A stretch of DNA of 64,000 nucleotides, from assembly GCA_000432275.1 (NCBI GenBank), contig HF995302.1, positions 1 through 64,000 of the forward strand. The letters are read 5' to 3'. The stretch is from Proteobacteria bacterium CAG:495. GTDB taxonomy: Bacteria > Pseudomonadota > Alphaproteobacteria > RF32 > CAG-239. Within the stretch, counting starts at the first letter, position 1. Every line of letters starts with the position of its first letter. This document shows, one piece after another, positions 9,158-19,532 of this stretch. Made by a program: the position numbers and the translations under genes. Below the pieces are notes generated by a model. It saw nothing but the letters and a program-made list of their open reading frames with translations. It did not search any database and was not told where the DNA came from.

Positions 9158-9844
9158 TCAGTAATTGATAAGCTCAAGCATTTCGTCCACAAGATTTCGT
9201 GTTCCGGTGCAAATATCTTTCAGCGAATTGGCCAGCATATAGCACGGAGTGGTAACGATTTTATGCTCAGAATCGACACAGACTTCGGTTGCGGCGCAAT
9301 CCTGATGGCGTGCTCCCATCTTAGCCAGCCCGGCCGCGACTTTTTTATCATTGCCTACGGTGATGGTAATTCCGTGTTTGCCTAACACTCTTGCTATGAC
9401 AGTCGGAGCGATACACATGGCTCCGATGACAATCCCCTCCCGGTAGCTTTCTTCAATTGCCCGGCGAACTTCGACATTGACGTCACATTCTGCCCCGTTT
9501 ACCGCAAAATCGCTGAGGTTCAGCGCGGCACCGAAACCGCCCGGAAAAATGACGGCATCATAATCTTTGGCTTTGAATTCGGCCAAATCTTTAATCTCGC
9601 CGCGCGCTATACGCGCCGATTCCGCCAATACATTGCGGTTATCTTCATCGCCGGCTATCGCTACGGCATGTCCGGTAAAGTGGTCAATGGTCCTGGCCTG
9701 CCAGGTATTGGGAGCAAAACACTGATATGTACACCCGCTTTGATCAACAGCCAGCATGGTACAAACAGCCTCGTGGATTTCGCTGCCGTCAAAGACACCA
9801 CAGCCGGAAAGCACGATGGCAAATTTTGGAGCTTCATTATTCAT
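9158..9844 (-). CDS. elbB: ElbB-type isoprenoid biosynthesis glyoxalase
   Basis: A 228-residue class-I glutamine-amidotransferase-like protein of the ElbB (YhbL, SCRP-27A) family. The opening FAIVLSGCGVFDGSEIHE, the central VIFPGGFGAALNLSDFA and the nucleophile-elbow cysteine in GAMCIAP are diagnostic. E. coli ElbB has glyoxalase III-type activity and was linked to isoprenoid synthesis. It lies next to squalene genes but on the opposite strand. Length is normal (about 217). Confidence 0.9.
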   Translation of the reverse strand: MNNEAPKFAIVLSGCGVFDGSEIHEAVCTMLAVDQSGCTYQCFAPNTWQARTIDHFTGHAVAIAGDEDNRNVLAESARIARGEIKDLAEFKAKDYDAVIFPGGFGAALNLSDFAVNGAECDVNVEVRRAIEESYREGIVIGAMCIAPTVIARVLGKHGITITVGNDKKVAAGLAKMGARHQDCAATEVCVDSEHKIVTTPCYMLANSLKDICTGTRNLVDEMLELINY

Positions 9845-9932
9845 ATTAATATCTTCCTTTTTAAAATTTATCGTTTATAAATATTACACATAATAATAAT
9901 AGCAATTTTTGTAAAATGAAATGGAATAATAT

Positions 9933-11195
9933 ATGCAATCTGAAATGACCACTCTCAAAAACGGTTTGAGAATCATTACGTCCAGTCGTCCGCAGACGGA
10001 AACTGTTTCGCTCGGAATCTGGGTAAAAACCGGCGCTGCTTATGAAAAGCAGGAGGTTAACGGTATCTCACATTTTTTGGAGCATATGGCGTTTAAAGGG
10101 ACTAACAAACGCAATGCTTTGCAAATTTCCGAGGAAATTGAAGACGTCGGAGGACAGTCCAACGCATACACTTCCCGCGAATTTACGGCTTTTTACTGCA
10201 AAATGCTCAAAGGCGACACCGAACTGGCGGTAGACGTTCTTACGGATATTTTGCAAAACTCAACTTTTCCCGAGGACGAACTGGTTAAGGAACGCGAAGT
10301 CGTCGTCCAGGAAATCAAACAGACTATCGACACCCCCGACGACATCGTGTTTGATTATTTTCAGGAAACCGCTTTTCCCGATCAGGCCATCGGACGTTCA
10401 ATCCTGGGCTCGAAGGAAAACGTTCGCAGTTTTACCAGAGAAAAGCTCAACAATTATATAGCCACTAATTACGCTGCAGAAAACATTATCGTCTGCGCCG
10501 TCGGCAATATTGAGCATAACGCCTTTGTCAACATGGTGGAAAGCCGGATGGGCGGTTTTAGAAGCAAAACCAACTTCACCCCGGACAGACAGCATTATGA
10601 GGGCGGCTTTTTTATGGAATCGAGAGACATTGAACAAGTGCATGTCGCCTTGGGATTCAAAGGTTTCAGATATTGTTCGGAAAACTATTATCCGAGCATC
10701 TTGTTTTCAACGCTGTTCGGCGGCGGAATGTCCTCGCGCCTGTTTCAGGAAATCCGTGAAAAAAGAGGTTTGGTTTACACGGTTTACAGCTTTACGGCCT
10801 CACACACCGAAGACGGTCTGTTCGGCATTTATGCCGGAACCGGTGCCAAGGATTTGAAAAACCTGTTGCCGGTAGTCGTTGACGAAATCAGAAAAGTCTG
10901 CAACGACAAAGTAACCGAAAAAGAGCTTGTTCGGGCAAAAACCCAGCTTAAGGCAAGTATGCTGATGTCACTGGAAAGCTCTTCGGCAACGGCTGAAGTC
11001 CTGGCGCGCCAGATGCTGATTTTCGACCGGATTATTCCGATTGACGAAATGGTGGAAAGGATTGAAAAAGTCACCTTGGACGACATTCAAAACACCGCAA
11101 GGACGATTTTTTCCAGCAAACCGACCTACACCCTGCTGGGAGCAATCAAAGACCATATCGAATATGACGATCTGCAAAAAATTTTGAAGTGTTAA
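9933..11195 (+). CDS. M16-family zinc peptidase, processing-peptidase-like
   Basis: A 420-residue single M16 peptidase resembling the mitochondrial processing peptidase beta subunit. The inverted zinc motif HFLEH gives ligands H47 and H51 with catalytic E50. The distal ligand is E127 in REVVVQEIKQ. The C-terminal R/Y element RGLVYTVYSF is present. Such genes occur singly in Alphaproteobacteria. It is followed by ispH after 6 bp, indicating co-transcription. Confidence 0.9.
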   Translation: MQSEMTTLKNGLRIITSSRPQTETVSLGIWVKTGAAYEKQEVNGISHFLEHMAFKGTNKRNALQISEEIEDVGGQSNAYTSREFTAFYCKMLKGDTELAVDVLTDILQNSTFPEDELVKEREVVVQEIKQTIDTPDDIVFDYFQETAFPDQAIGRSILGSKENVRSFTREKLNNYIATNYAAENIIVCAVGNIEHNAFVNMVESRMGGFRSKTNFTPDRQHYEGGFFMESRDIEQVHVALGFKGFRYCSENYYPSILFSTLFGGGMSSRLFQEIREKRGLVYTVYSFTASHTEDGLFGIYAGTGAKDLKNLLPVVVDEIRKVCNDKVTEKELVRAKTQLKASMLMSLESSSATAEVLARQMLIFDRIIPIDEMVERIEKVTLDDIQNTARTIFSSKPTYTLLGAIKDHIEYDDLQKILKC

Positions 11196-11201
11196 ACGCC
11201 G

Positions 11202-12134
11202 ATGGCCGGACTATGTGACATCTACCTCGCCGTGCCGCGCGGGTTCTGCGCCGGTGTAAAAAGGGCAATTTCTCTGGTGGAAAAGGCCTTGGAAGATTAC
11301 GGCGCACCGGTTTACGTGCGGCATGAAATCGTCCACAACCGGCACGTGGTTGAAAACCTGCGGCGGCGCGGTGTCGTATTTGTTGAAGACTTTGACGAAA
11401 TCAAAGACGACAGCCGTCCGGTCATTCTTTCGGCACACGGTGTTCCCAAAGCCGTCGAAACGGAAGCCGCCCGCAGAAAGCTTACGGTTATCGACGCTAC
11501 CTGCCCGCTGGTTGCCAAAGTGCACCGGCAAATACGGAAGCTGGCCGAAGAAGGGCGGGAAATCGTGGTCATCGGAAAAAAAGAGCATCCGGAAATTATC
11601 GGAACCGTCGGTCAGGTTGATTGTCAGGACAGGGTGCACATCATTAATTCCGTTAATGAAGCCCTGACGCTGAACCTTCCTTCCGGCTGCAAGGCCGGCG
11701 TCGTTACTCAGACGACCCTTGCGGTTGACGATGCAGAATACATCACGGCCTGCCTCCGCCGAAAATTCAATGAACTGGCGGAACAAAAGGGCAGCGACAT
11801 ATGTTATGCCACCACCTTTCGGCAAAAGGCGGTTCGGGAAATTGCCGCAAAAGCAGACGGCGTTATCGTTATCGGCTCAAAAAACTCCTCCAACAGCAAA
11901 CATCTGCAACAGACTGCCCTGCAAAACGGCGCGGCCAAAGCCTGGCTGATTGACGACGCGGACGAGCTTCCGTGGCTGGAACTGGAAAATTTAAACAGCT
12001 TGGGAATCAGTGCGGGAGCTTCTGCCCCCGAATATTTGGTCGACGAGGTAATTGCCGAGCTCAAAAAACATTATAAGAATCTTAAGATTCATGATATTAT
12101 AGTAGCAGAAGAAAACATTGAGTTCAAAAATTAA
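11202..12134 (+). CDS. ispH: IspH, HMBPP reductase
   Basis: A 310-residue 4Fe-4S enzyme that makes IPP and DMAPP, the last step of the MEP pathway. The three cluster cysteines are C16 (RGFCAGVKRA), C101 (DATCPLVAKVH) and C201 (DICYATTFRQ). ISAGASAPEYLVDEV is the C-terminal signature. It supplies the isoprenoid precursors that the hpn genes upstream would consume. The start has little ribosome site and lies 6 bp from the M16 stop, suggesting coupled translation. Confidence 0.96.
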   Translation: MAGLCDIYLAVPRGFCAGVKRAISLVEKALEDYGAPVYVRHEIVHNRHVVENLRRRGVVFVEDFDEIKDDSRPVILSAHGVPKAVETEAARRKLTVIDATCPLVAKVHRQIRKLAEEGREIVVIGKKEHPEIIGTVGQVDCQDRVHIINSVNEALTLNLPSGCKAGVVTQTTLAVDDAEYITACLRRKFNELAEQKGSDICYATTFRQKAVREIAAKADGVIVIGSKNSSNSKHLQQTALQNGAAKAWLIDDADELPWLELENLNSLGISAGASAPEYLVDEVIAELKKHYKNLKIHDIIVAEENIEFKN

Positions 12135-12146
12135 GGAGCGGCAACG

Positions 12147-13214
12147 ATGTCACGTGCTGAAGACATCTTCCAAAAACTTATTTATTTTGGGGAAGATGCG
12201 ATTGACGAATTCATCCTAAACCAACAAACCGAAGAGCTTTTTCTGGACTTTAAACAAGCCGTTTCGGTCGGAAAAAACTTTACGACTTTGCACCGCGACG
12301 ACCGCAAAAACCTTTCCAAGGCAATTTCAGGGTTCGGCAATTCCGAAGGCGGCGTCATCATATGGGGCGTAGAGTGTTCGCGGGATATTGAAATCGGAGA
12401 CGTTGCCAAAGCAAAAGTTAAAGTAAAAAATGTGCATCGTTTTCTAAGCTGGCTGGAAAACGCCATTTCTGGCTGTACAATTCCGAGCCATAACAAGGTT
12501 CGCAATCACATCATAAGCTGTGATGCCAACGGCGACGGTTTTATAGCCACCTACATTCCCAAATGCGATATTGCTCCGTTGATGACAACGGGAAACAGCA
12601 CCATTTACATCCGGTCGGGTTCAAACAACGTTCCGGCGCCGTATGCGGTGATTGCCGGAATGTTCGGGCGCCGTCCCCAGCCGAATATTGAGCTGATGGC
12701 CGGCAACCGAAAGCTGGAAGCCCTGGAAAATATGGATGAGGATATGCTTTATCCGAACAGCATCGACAACCCGCCGGAGCAATATGTCAAAATCAGCTTT
12801 GCCCTGCAAGCTTCAAACACCAGCAATGTTATTGCCCGGGAATTATACCTTTCCTGCCAGACGCTTGATGTGGGCGGGGAATATAACAAGGTTCGCTTTC
12901 TGAATTATAACCAAATGGATTCGATACCGGGAATCGAAGGGCAGTTAAATCTGATTACGCGGCCGGAACTGCGGCTGCCTCCGCGAGGAATACTGAGATT
13001 CTGCAATGTTGAAATCATCCTCTCCCCTTATATTGAAGAAGATTTTTGCCTTGAAGGAGTTATCGGCGCGGATAATGCGGCTCCGAAAGACTTTAGAATA
13101 TACATTCCCAAAAACAAGCTGCGTTCATATGTGGCAAGGGTTATTCGCTGCGAAGAAGAAGAAAATATGCTGCTCAATGAATTCTTTAACGATTACTTTA
13201 TAGGTGAGGTCTGA
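12147..13214 (+). CDS. AlbA/Schlafen-type putative DNA- or RNA-binding protein
   Basis: A 355-residue protein whose N-terminal part matches the AlbA_2 (Schlafen AlbA) domain: LFLDFKQAV about residues 30-38, then [22 protein letters not shown] about 55-76, with the YIRSGSNN element about 150-160. The C-terminal half is unassigned. Its stop overlaps the rnhA start (TGATG), and a ribosome site (AAGGAG) precedes the ATG. In many Alphaproteobacteria ispH and rnhA are linked by a different gene (thrB); here this protein occupies that position. Function is unknown. Confidence 0.75.
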   Translation: MSRAEDIFQKLIYFGEDAIDEFILNQQTEELFLDFKQAVSVGKNFTTLHRDDRKNLSKAISGFGNSEGGVIIWGVECSRDIEIGDVAKAKVKVKNVHRFLSWLENAISGCTIPSHNKVRNHIISCDANGDGFIATYIPKCDIAPLMTTGNSTIYIRSGSNNVPAPYAVIAGMFGRRPQPNIELMAGNRKLEALENMDEDMLYPNSIDNPPEQYVKISFALQASNTSNVIARELYLSCQTLDVGGEYNKVRFLNYNQMDSIPGIEGQLNLITRPELRLPPRGILRFCNVEIILSPYIEEDFCLEGVIGADNAAPKDFRIYIPKNKLRSYVARVIRCEEEENMLLNEFFNDYFIGEV

Positions 13215-13663
13215 TGCCTGCAATTGAAGTGTTTACCGACGGCGCCTGTTCCGGAAACCCGGGAGCCGGCGGCTGGGGCGTGATCCTTCGTTACGGAGAG
13301 ATAGAAAAAGAACTTTCCGGCGGAGAAGAAAACACCACCAACAACCGTATGGAACTTACCGCCGTCATTGAGGCGTTAAAAGCTCTAAAAAAAGAATGCG
13401 ACATCACAATCTATACCGACAGCCGCTATGTGATGGACGGCGTTCAGGAATGGATGCCCAACTGGAAACTCAACGGCTGGAAAACCACCAATAAGAAATC
13501 CCCGGTAAAAAATGTGGAACTATGGCAGATTCTTGATTCGCTTTTGTCCAAACATAAGATAAAATGGGTATGGGTCAAGGGGCATAACGGGCATCCCGAG
13601 AATGAGCGAGTTGATAAATTAGCGCGAGACGAAGCAAAAAAGTACGCCGTAACAAAAGTTTAA
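13214..13663 (+). CDS. rnhA: Ribonuclease HI
   Basis: A 149-residue enzyme that cleaves RNA in RNA-DNA hybrids. The catalytic carboxylates are D9 ([12 protein letters not shown]), E47 (NNRMELTAV), D69 (IYTDSRYV) and D134 (ERVDKLA), with the active-site His in VKGHNGH (H124). The basic-handle region [14 protein letters not shown] is present. Start and length are typical. It is the last gene of the M16-ispH-AlbA-rnhA run. Confidence 0.97.
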   Translation: MPAIEVFTDGACSGNPGAGGWGVILRYGEIEKELSGGEENTTNNRMELTAVIEALKALKKECDITIYTDSRYVMDGVQEWMPNWKLNGWKTTNKKSPVKNVELWQILDSLLSKHKIKWVWVKGHNGHPENERVDKLARDEAKKYAVTKV

Positions 13664-13675
13664 CAATTCGCGGAC

Positions 13676-13704
13676 TTGCACAGTTAGACATAATATGCTA
13701 TAGT
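13676..13704 (+). promoter_or_regulatory. Sigma-70-type promoter
   Basis: TTGCAC, a 17-bp spacer and TATAGT lie in the gap after rnhA, about 45 bp before the next start codon. Confidence 0.6.
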
Positions 13705-13747
13705 TTGTCCAGTTTTAGGAAAAACTATAACATTTACGGTGGTCATT

Positions 13748-14497
13748 ATGAGTAATGAAAGACTAAGAATTCTGCCCTCTGCCGAGGAACTTCAGGATTC
13801 TGCATCGTCCAGCAGGGACGATGTCACAAGACAAGTTGATGATATTATAGCCAAAACTTTTGAAATTTTGCAATTTGAAACCAAAGAAGAATATATAAAG
13901 TTTCTGATTGAAGAAAATGAAATCCAAAAAGACAATACTCCGCGACCGGAGGAAGAGCTTGACCTGATACGCCTGAAAGGGCATCTCGAAATTGACAACA
14001 GGGTTAAAAGCGGTTTGGACTGGAGCGACGTCGTTGCCGACACAATTAACGTGATTTCCGGAAAAATTACCCGTTATCCTCATCTCCCCAAAGCCCGAAA
14101 ATGGGTAAAGTCAGAATTAACAGCAAAGAGTGCCGCCGAATATTTTGAACATAACCTTTTTGGCTCCAGTAAAGAAACAGACGGTAAAATTGAGGTTGAG
14201 CACGGTATTGCCCTCAAAATTGCCGAAGCGGAGAAAATGCCCGATTTCAATTCCGTCACCGTAGACAGCTTCTATTATTACGGCAGCAGTGCGCTTCCTC
14301 TCAGCAAACTTCCCCATACCAGAAAAGGAATTTATAACGTCAGTTGCGACAATTTGGAAATTGACGTTGATAATCCCTACAAAACGGCAAAAGAAAAAAA
14401 ACTCGGAAAAGAGGTTATCGCCAAACTCGCTCCGACTAATCCGCTGCAACGATGGCTGGCCTCGATTACCCCTTCAAAGTCCAACAGCAATACCTAA
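13748..14497 (+). CDS. Conserved-looking protein of unknown function
   Basis: A 249-residue protein with no signal peptide or membrane segment. The N-terminal quarter is polar and acidic (EELQDSASSSRDD). The remainder is mixed alpha/beta with LDWSDVVADTINVISG and LFGSSKETDGKIEVEHGIALKIAEAEKMPDF-type segments. No family is recognised. The ATG at 13748 fits the promoter upstream; an in-frame GTG at 13739 would add three residues. The stop overlaps the convergent dsbD end by 4 bp. Confidence 0.65.
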   Translation: MSNERLRILPSAEELQDSASSSRDDVTRQVDDIIAKTFEILQFETKEEYIKFLIEENEIQKDNTPRPEEELDLIRLKGHLEIDNRVKSGLDWSDVVADTINVISGKITRYPHLPKARKWVKSELTAKSAAEYFEHNLFGSSKETDGKIEVEHGIALKIAEAEKMPDFNSVTVDSFYYYGSSALPLSKLPHTRKGIYNVSCDNLEIDVDNPYKTAKEKKLGKEVIAKLAPTNPLQRWLASITPSKSNSNT

Positions 14498-17157
14498 TAG
14501 GCCAAATTTTCAATCAATGCGGTAAAATCTTTGTCGCTGATGAGTTCCGGCAATACCATTCCGTCCGGAATCCGGGGCGCGAACACCACGTAAAACGGCA
14601 GGCCGCGCCGCCCAAACTTTTCCATAAAGGCAAGGACATCCCGATTATAATTAGTCCAGTCCACATCCAAAACCACCACATTGTACGCATCCAGCAACGC
14701 AATCGTCTGCGGGGTATCAAAGACGTTCAGGTCATTTAATTTGCACGTCAGGCACCAGTCTGCTCCCACACGCACCAAAACGATGCGTCCGGCATTGACG
14801 TTTTCTCGGACCTCTTGAAGACTAATCATTTTTTGCAAAGCGGAAGTTTCGGCTCCCCGGCTGCGATAGTAGCCATATCCGGCATCAACGGCTGCTGCCG
14901 TTATCAAGACGCCAATCAAGACTGCGGCCGCAACATTAAAAATACGGCGTACTTTCGAAAGCACTTCGGGAGTTTCCGGCTGACGTTCGACCGCTTGCAG
15001 CAACATCCGCCTAAACCATAAGACAATGAAAAATGCGGTCAGCCACAGTATAAAACGGCTCATAACGCCGGCGGACGTCTGCGCACTCAATATGCTCAAA
15101 AGCCAGACCAAGGTCAACAGCAGCATTATCGACATCAGTGCATTGACACGACGCATCCACGGTCCCGGAGAAGGCATATAATAAGCCAGCCCCGGAAAGA
15201 GTACAAACAACAGATATGGCAGCGACAAGCCTAAAGCTACCGCAATCATCATCAGCGCAATGTCAAGCGGCGTTCCGGCAAGGGCAAACCCCAAAGCTGT
15301 TCCCAAATACGGGGCGGTACAGGGAGTGGAGAGCAAGACCAGGAACAAACCGGTCAAAAAATGCAGCAAATCGCCTTTTCGTCCTTTATCTTCCAGAACC
15401 GCATCAACAAAATGCGGGGTTCGGAAAGAAACCAGCCCCCAGACATGGGCACAAAAGGCTGCAATAACGAAAATCATAAAAGTCAGAAAGTATACGTTTT
15501 GAAACTGCATTCCCCAGCCGACGGCCGCGCCCAAGAGCTTGAGCGTAATCAATCCGAGCGCCAACAAGGCAAACGAACAATATATGCCCAGCAGGTTTAA
15601 TCCGAAACTGCGGCGCACTTCGGACGTTTTCATTCTTCCAAACCGGGTAAAGGACAACAGCTTAAGCGACAAAACGGGAAAAACGCAGGGCATTAAGTTC
15701 AGCAGAAAACCACCGACGAATCCTAACCACAGCAATCCGACCGACAAACGGTTTCCCTGCAAATCAAACAGGGAAGCGTCTTCCGCTTTCAGGAGTTTCC
15801 GAACGGCGACGTCTCCGGTCAGCCTGGCGGAAACCTCAAACTCCTGCCCTAAAAGATCAGTTCCCGGCTCAACAGCCTTGAAACGGGCCACAATGTCGCG
15901 GCCGTTAATGCTGATTAAGGGCGGAGCAAACTTTATGCCTGCGGCACTGCGAATAAAAATATCAAAATCCGCCGGCGTGGACTTTGCCCGCAATTCGGCC
16001 CGCAAGACATCCGCATCCTCCGAACGAACAGACTTCTCAACGACCAGATGCCCGATTTCCAGCTCTTCGTGCTGTTCTTGGGGCATCAGCTTGGCATTCA
16101 TACGCAAAAAAGACGCGACGGTTGATTCTTCCGCAGCTCCCGGCCGGAGTTCCAAAACCGGAGCCACGACTTCGCTGAAACATTTGTTCTCGCCGCAGAC
16201 GACCGCTTTGAGCTCGGCTTGCAGCATAAGCGGCTGAGCGGCATCAACCTTCAGCCGAAAAGGGATGACGACACTGCCGGTGTAAGCAATCAGCGATTTT
16301 TTGTTAAAATTATAACGGCGAGGCAGCGGAAATTCCGGCAAAACTCCCGGGGAATTAAAATTTAAACTCAACCCGGCATACTGCTCAAAACCTTCGGCCA
16401 AAATCAAATAGCCGCGGGGCAGCGCCAATTGCAGCGCACCTTCCACATATCCGTCGGCAAGCGTTTTTTGAGAAGCCAACAGACGCGCAAACAGTTTGCC
16501 CTGCGTGTCCCAAACGCCGATACCCCGCCGGTCTTCAATTTCCCGACCGTCAAAAAGACCGTAAGAAAAAACTTTTTTCCAATCGCCTTGCAGAAAAGCC
16601 TTTTTAAGCTCTTCATCCCGTTCGCTCTGTCTCAAACCGCCCTGCTCACGCCGTTGCTTATCCTGATATGCGCGGCGATCGCGTTCGCTGCGCGAATAGG
16701 CGATGATTTTCTTGAAATCCTGGATGACGACAGGAGCGTCGCTTTCAATATAAGTTTCTTCATCGCCGCTTTCATATGCGCTTTCCGGCAAAATCAACGG
16801 AATATCGGAAGTGGCAATGAACGATTTGAGCTTTTCCAGCAGAAAGTTGTAAATCCGCTTGGTGCGGACACCGAGACGTATCAGGGTTTCTTTGGTATTA
16901 ATTCCGGAATCACCGTATTCGGGATGAAGCTCCCGAATGTCGTCTTTGAAATCTTCTTCAATCTGTTCTCCGGGATATTTGGCATCAAAGTCCGCAACTT
17001 CTGCCAAATATTCGTCCAACAGCAGACCGACGGCCGGCGCCTTTTCTTCCGTCTCAGGTTTTAAATCAAGGACAACCTGTGCATTTTCCACGGCATACGA
17101 AAGCTGGGGAAATGTCATAAAAACGGCGAAAACAGCTAATTTCAAAATGTTTTTCAT
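14494..17157 (-). CDS. dsbD: DsbD/ScsB-type protein-disulfide reductase
   Basis: An 887-residue inner-membrane thiol-disulfide transporter. A signal peptide (cleavage near SYA) leads into an unusually long N-terminal region of about 450 residues with a charged coil near 160-190 and a periplasmic domain with Cys in CGENKCF. The membrane domain of about eight helices carries the transport cysteines in NLMPCVFPVLSLK and STPCTAPYLG. The C-terminal thioredoxin-like domain has the active site ADWCLTCK. It carries electrons from cytoplasmic thioredoxin to periplasmic partners. A large Cys-rich exported proteome such as this window shows would need such a system, but that link is inference. Confidence 0.85.
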   Translation of the reverse strand: MKNILKLAVFAVFMTFPQLSYAVENAQVVLDLKPETEEKAPAVGLLLDEYLAEVADFDAKYPGEQIEEDFKDDIRELHPEYGDSGINTKETLIRLGVRTKRIYNFLLEKLKSFIATSDIPLILPESAYESGDEETYIESDAPVVIQDFKKIIAYSRSERDRRAYQDKQRREQGGLRQSERDEELKKAFLQGDWKKVFSYGLFDGREIEDRRGIGVWDTQGKLFARLLASQKTLADGYVEGALQLALPRGYLILAEGFEQYAGLSLNFNSPGVLPEFPLPRRYNFNKKSLIAYTGSVVIPFRLKVDAAQPLMLQAELKAVVCGENKCFSEVVAPVLELRPGAAEESTVASFLRMNAKLMPQEQHEELEIGHLVVEKSVRSEDADVLRAELRAKSTPADFDIFIRSAAGIKFAPPLISINGRDIVARFKAVEPGTDLLGQEFEVSARLTGDVAVRKLLKAEDASLFDLQGNRLSVGLLWLGFVGGFLLNLMPCVFPVLSLKLLSFTRFGRMKTSEVRRSFGLNLLGIYCSFALLALGLITLKLLGAAVGWGMQFQNVYFLTFMIFVIAAFCAHVWGLVSFRTPHFVDAVLEDKGRKGDLLHFLTGLFLVLLSTPCTAPYLGTALGFALAGTPLDIALMMIAVALGLSLPYLLFVLFPGLAYYMPSPGPWMRRVNALMSIMLLLTLVWLLSILSAQTSAGVMSRFILWLTAFFIVLWFRRMLLQAVERQPETPEVLSKVRRIFNVAAAVLIGVLITAAAVDAGYGYYRSRGAETSALQKMISLQEVRENVNAGRIVLVRVGADWCLTCKLNDLNVFDTPQTIALLDAYNVVVLDVDWTNYNRDVLAFMEKFGRRGLPFYVVFAPRIPDGMVLPELISDKDFTALIENLAY

Positions 17158-17248
17158 TTATTTTTGATTAGAAATGTGAAAATATGTTTTTAAATTACTG
17201 TAAATTATGTTAGAATACAAGAGTTGAGTAAGTAAAAAACGGGTATAT

Positions 17249-17827
17249 ATGGATAACATGAATAAAGCCAGTGAAAACTACCTGACCGGCAAATGTCTGG
17301 TTTCGATGCCGAATATGGCTGACGAGCGGTTTGAACGGTCTTTGATATACATTTGCTCGCATACAAAAGACGGGGCGATGGGTTTTGTCGTAAACAAAAA
17401 AATTAAAGAGTTCTCCTTCACCGATTTGGCCAATCAACTGCCTATCAGCACGCTTAAACCCATTATCCCCATAGACCTTTATCAGGGTGGCCCGTTGGAC
17501 AAGGTGCGCGGTTTTGTTCTGCATTCCACCGATTATCTCAAAGGCGACAGCATTATCATCGGCGACGGAATTGCGGTTTCTTCCTCCATCGACATTCTTA
17601 CCGACATCGCTTTCGGCACCGGTCCGAAAGACAATCTTATCGCCTTGGGCTATGCCAGCTGGGCTCCCAATCAGCTGGAACAGGAAATTATCAATAATAC
17701 ATGGCTGGTAGCTCCATCTTCTCCCGAGCTTGTTTTTCGCACCAAAGACGAAGAAAAATGGCAAAAAGCGCTTGATTCCATCGGTATTGACGTAACACGC
17801 CTCAGCGAATTTGCCGGCAGAGCCTAA
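17249..17827 (+). CDS. AlgH/YqgE (UPF0301) family protein
   Basis: A 192-residue UPF0301 protein. Family marks are LTGKCLVSMPNMADERFERS, HTKDGAMGFVVNKK, LYQGGPLDK, LGYASWAPNQLEQEI and the final WQKALDSIGID. The biochemical role is unresolved. Divergent from dsbD across about 90 bp of AT-rich DNA. The ATG at 17249 is used; an ATG three codons later is an alternative. Confidence 0.92.
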   Translation: MDNMNKASENYLTGKCLVSMPNMADERFERSLIYICSHTKDGAMGFVVNKKIKEFSFTDLANQLPISTLKPIIPIDLYQGGPLDKVRGFVLHSTDYLKGDSIIIGDGIAVSSSIDILTDIAFGTGPKDNLIALGYASWAPNQLEQEIINNTWLVAPSSPELVFRTKDEEKWQKALDSIGIDVTRLSEFAGRA

Positions 17828-18034
17828 AGCGACCGGGCAGAAATGCACGGCAAAAAAATGACTGTCGTCCTAAGTCCTCTTTAAGTTTCTCTTGTCTGGG
17901 TGAGCTAAAAATTCTGTTACTGAATCCGGTTTTTATGCTCTGTACAATTAAAAATGCAGGAGATATTATATATCTGAACCACCTTAAGCGACTTGCACTA
18001 ATTCAAAAAAATAACAAGCAAACAGGAGAAACCT

Positions 18035-18247
18035 ATGACAAAGAAATATCATAGTGACGAAGCTGATGTTGTGGAACAGAATTTGGAGCTTATCAGTAAA
18101 ATTTACCAGAGTTTTGAAGCCCTTGAAGAAACATTGGGGCGTCTGAAACTTGAAGAACCGCTTTTCATAACCTACATTGCAAAAAAATCATTTGCCAACG
18201 TTATTTTTAACGATATAAAAAAGAATTCCGGTTCAGACAGCCGATAA
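18035..18247 (+). CDS. Small protein of unknown function
   Basis: A 70-residue charged, helical protein with no signal peptide or Cys. A strong ribosome site (AGGAGA) precedes the ATG. No family is recognised. It stands alone, about 200 bp after algH, with a hairpin downstream. The strong ribosome site supports it as a real gene. Confidence 0.6.
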   Translation: MTKKYHSDEADVVEQNLELISKIYQSFEALEETLGRLKLEEPLFITYIAKKSFANVIFNDIKKNSGSDSR

Positions 18248-18276
18248 CCCCGGCTTACGGAATCAAAAAAACTCAT

Positions 18277-18312
18277 ATCAGCACGGTTTTCTGCTGAAAC
18301 CGTTGTAATTTT
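18277..18312 (+). terminator. Hairpin with T-rich tail
   Basis: ACGGTTT pairs with AAACCGT around a 7-nt loop, followed by a T-rich stretch, about 30 bp after the small gene. Confidence 0.5.
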
Positions 18313-18373
18313 CTTTCTGACCGGATGATAAAACATTATCATTTCCGGCATTGGGTTATGTGGCTGTTTTACA

Positions 18374-19186
18374 TCAAAACGAATAAACTACAAGCCTCCC
18401 CTCCCCCTCAAAAATTTGTTTGATCTTTAGTACAAAAAAATCCCGGAATGCGGATGCAAACCGGGATAAAATTAAAAACGTCTTTGCTCCTACCGCCGCG
18501 CCGTACTCGCACGTCGTATAGCCTTCGCACGGATTTTCCTTTATTTTGTATTTTTTTCCCTCACAGCTGTCGCAGCTCCCGTTTGATACATACCCATCGG
18601 GTATCTCATCATAATCGTAACCGCTGCACATATTGCAGCACGTACCGTAATCCGTATCATATTTGCAACGGCCACCTTCTTCCAGACGCCAGCCCTCCGG
18701 GCAGTCCTTGGTATAGCCGGTACACGCTTCCTCAACGTCGAGCTTGCAGTCTTTATATTTGTTTCCGCTGCCGTCGTTACACGCCGTCCCTTCCGGATAA
18801 TACGGCGGCTGACAGTTGCTGTCCGTATACTTGTAATCTTCCGTACAACGGCAGTTCTTGTAACAGCTCAGCGTATTTGTCACAAAAACGTATTCTCCGG
18901 TTTGTCCCACGCCGCAGGAGGACTGGTAACCGTAATCGCTGCATCGTTGTTCCTTGTCGCCTCCGCCGGGCTCATCCGTTGAGCCGCGTTTGCTCATATG
19001 GTTCTGCCAATCCGGCAGCCACCAGGTTGCGGCTACCTTATATTCAGTACCGGGCTCCGAAACTGAGGCGGTGTGTGTATTAATGTGGGGAATGTGGTCG
19101 CTGAGAAAATTTCCAGCGGCTTCTTTCAATGGCATCATGGTCATCAGACAACCCGCTGCCAATATGCTCAACTTATGTATTCTCAT
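18374..19186 (-). pseudogene. Secreted Cys-rich protein, 3' end replaced
   Basis: The 270-residue ORF starts with a signal peptide (SILAAGCLMTMMPLKEAAG) and is dense in Cys. It is homologous to the gene at 63268 (shared LEDGGRCKYD/LEEGGRCKYD, YGTCCNxC, SCDSC, NPCxGY). The homology ends at CEYGA. The last 36 or so residues, from about 18480 onward, are hydrophobic and Cys-free, because the frame runs into a terminator-type hairpin (18436-18478) that also follows the CLec gene at 23.58 kb. A deletion that fused the gene to that hairpin explains this. Probably secreted; any function of the truncated form is unknown. Confidence 0.7.
18436..18478 (-). repeat. 43-bp hairpin element, copy 1
   Basis: These 43 bp are identical to 23536-23578. 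The stem TCCCGG/CCGGGA has a 14-nt loop, and on the minus strand it ends in TTTTT like a terminator. This copy lies inside the open frame of the truncated Cys-rich gene. Confidence 0.9.
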
Positions 19187-19532
19187 CGGCCAAATCCTTT
19201 TTCGTTTCGGAACCCGTGGGGAAGTAGCTTTCTATTCAACTTCCTTATTGTTGAGAATAGCATATCTTGAGTTTATTATCAATAATTATTTATACCCTAT
19301 AGACTAAAAATTTAAGATATCCTTAGAATTTCAAGCCTTAGAGCAAATATATCAGTATTATTTGGTTATAACAAACAACCGTTAATTGGTATATAACAAT
19401 AGTAAACATAAAAACTATTAATATATACCTAACAAAGTATACAATTGGCAGAAATTATTTTTCAGCTTTCACTTGTATAATTTCATAAAACGTCTACATT
19501 GAAACATATCAACCCTGCAAGGAGAAAAGAAG
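19187..19532. other. AT-rich intergenic region
   Basis: No gene is seen. It contains a hairpin near 19230-19262 (CTATTC...GAATAG), several TTAA motifs with one-base deviations from TTAA-N7-TTAA, and an extended -10 (TTGTATAAT, 19473-19481) in front of the nitroreductase gene. It separates two divergent genes. Confidence 0.5.
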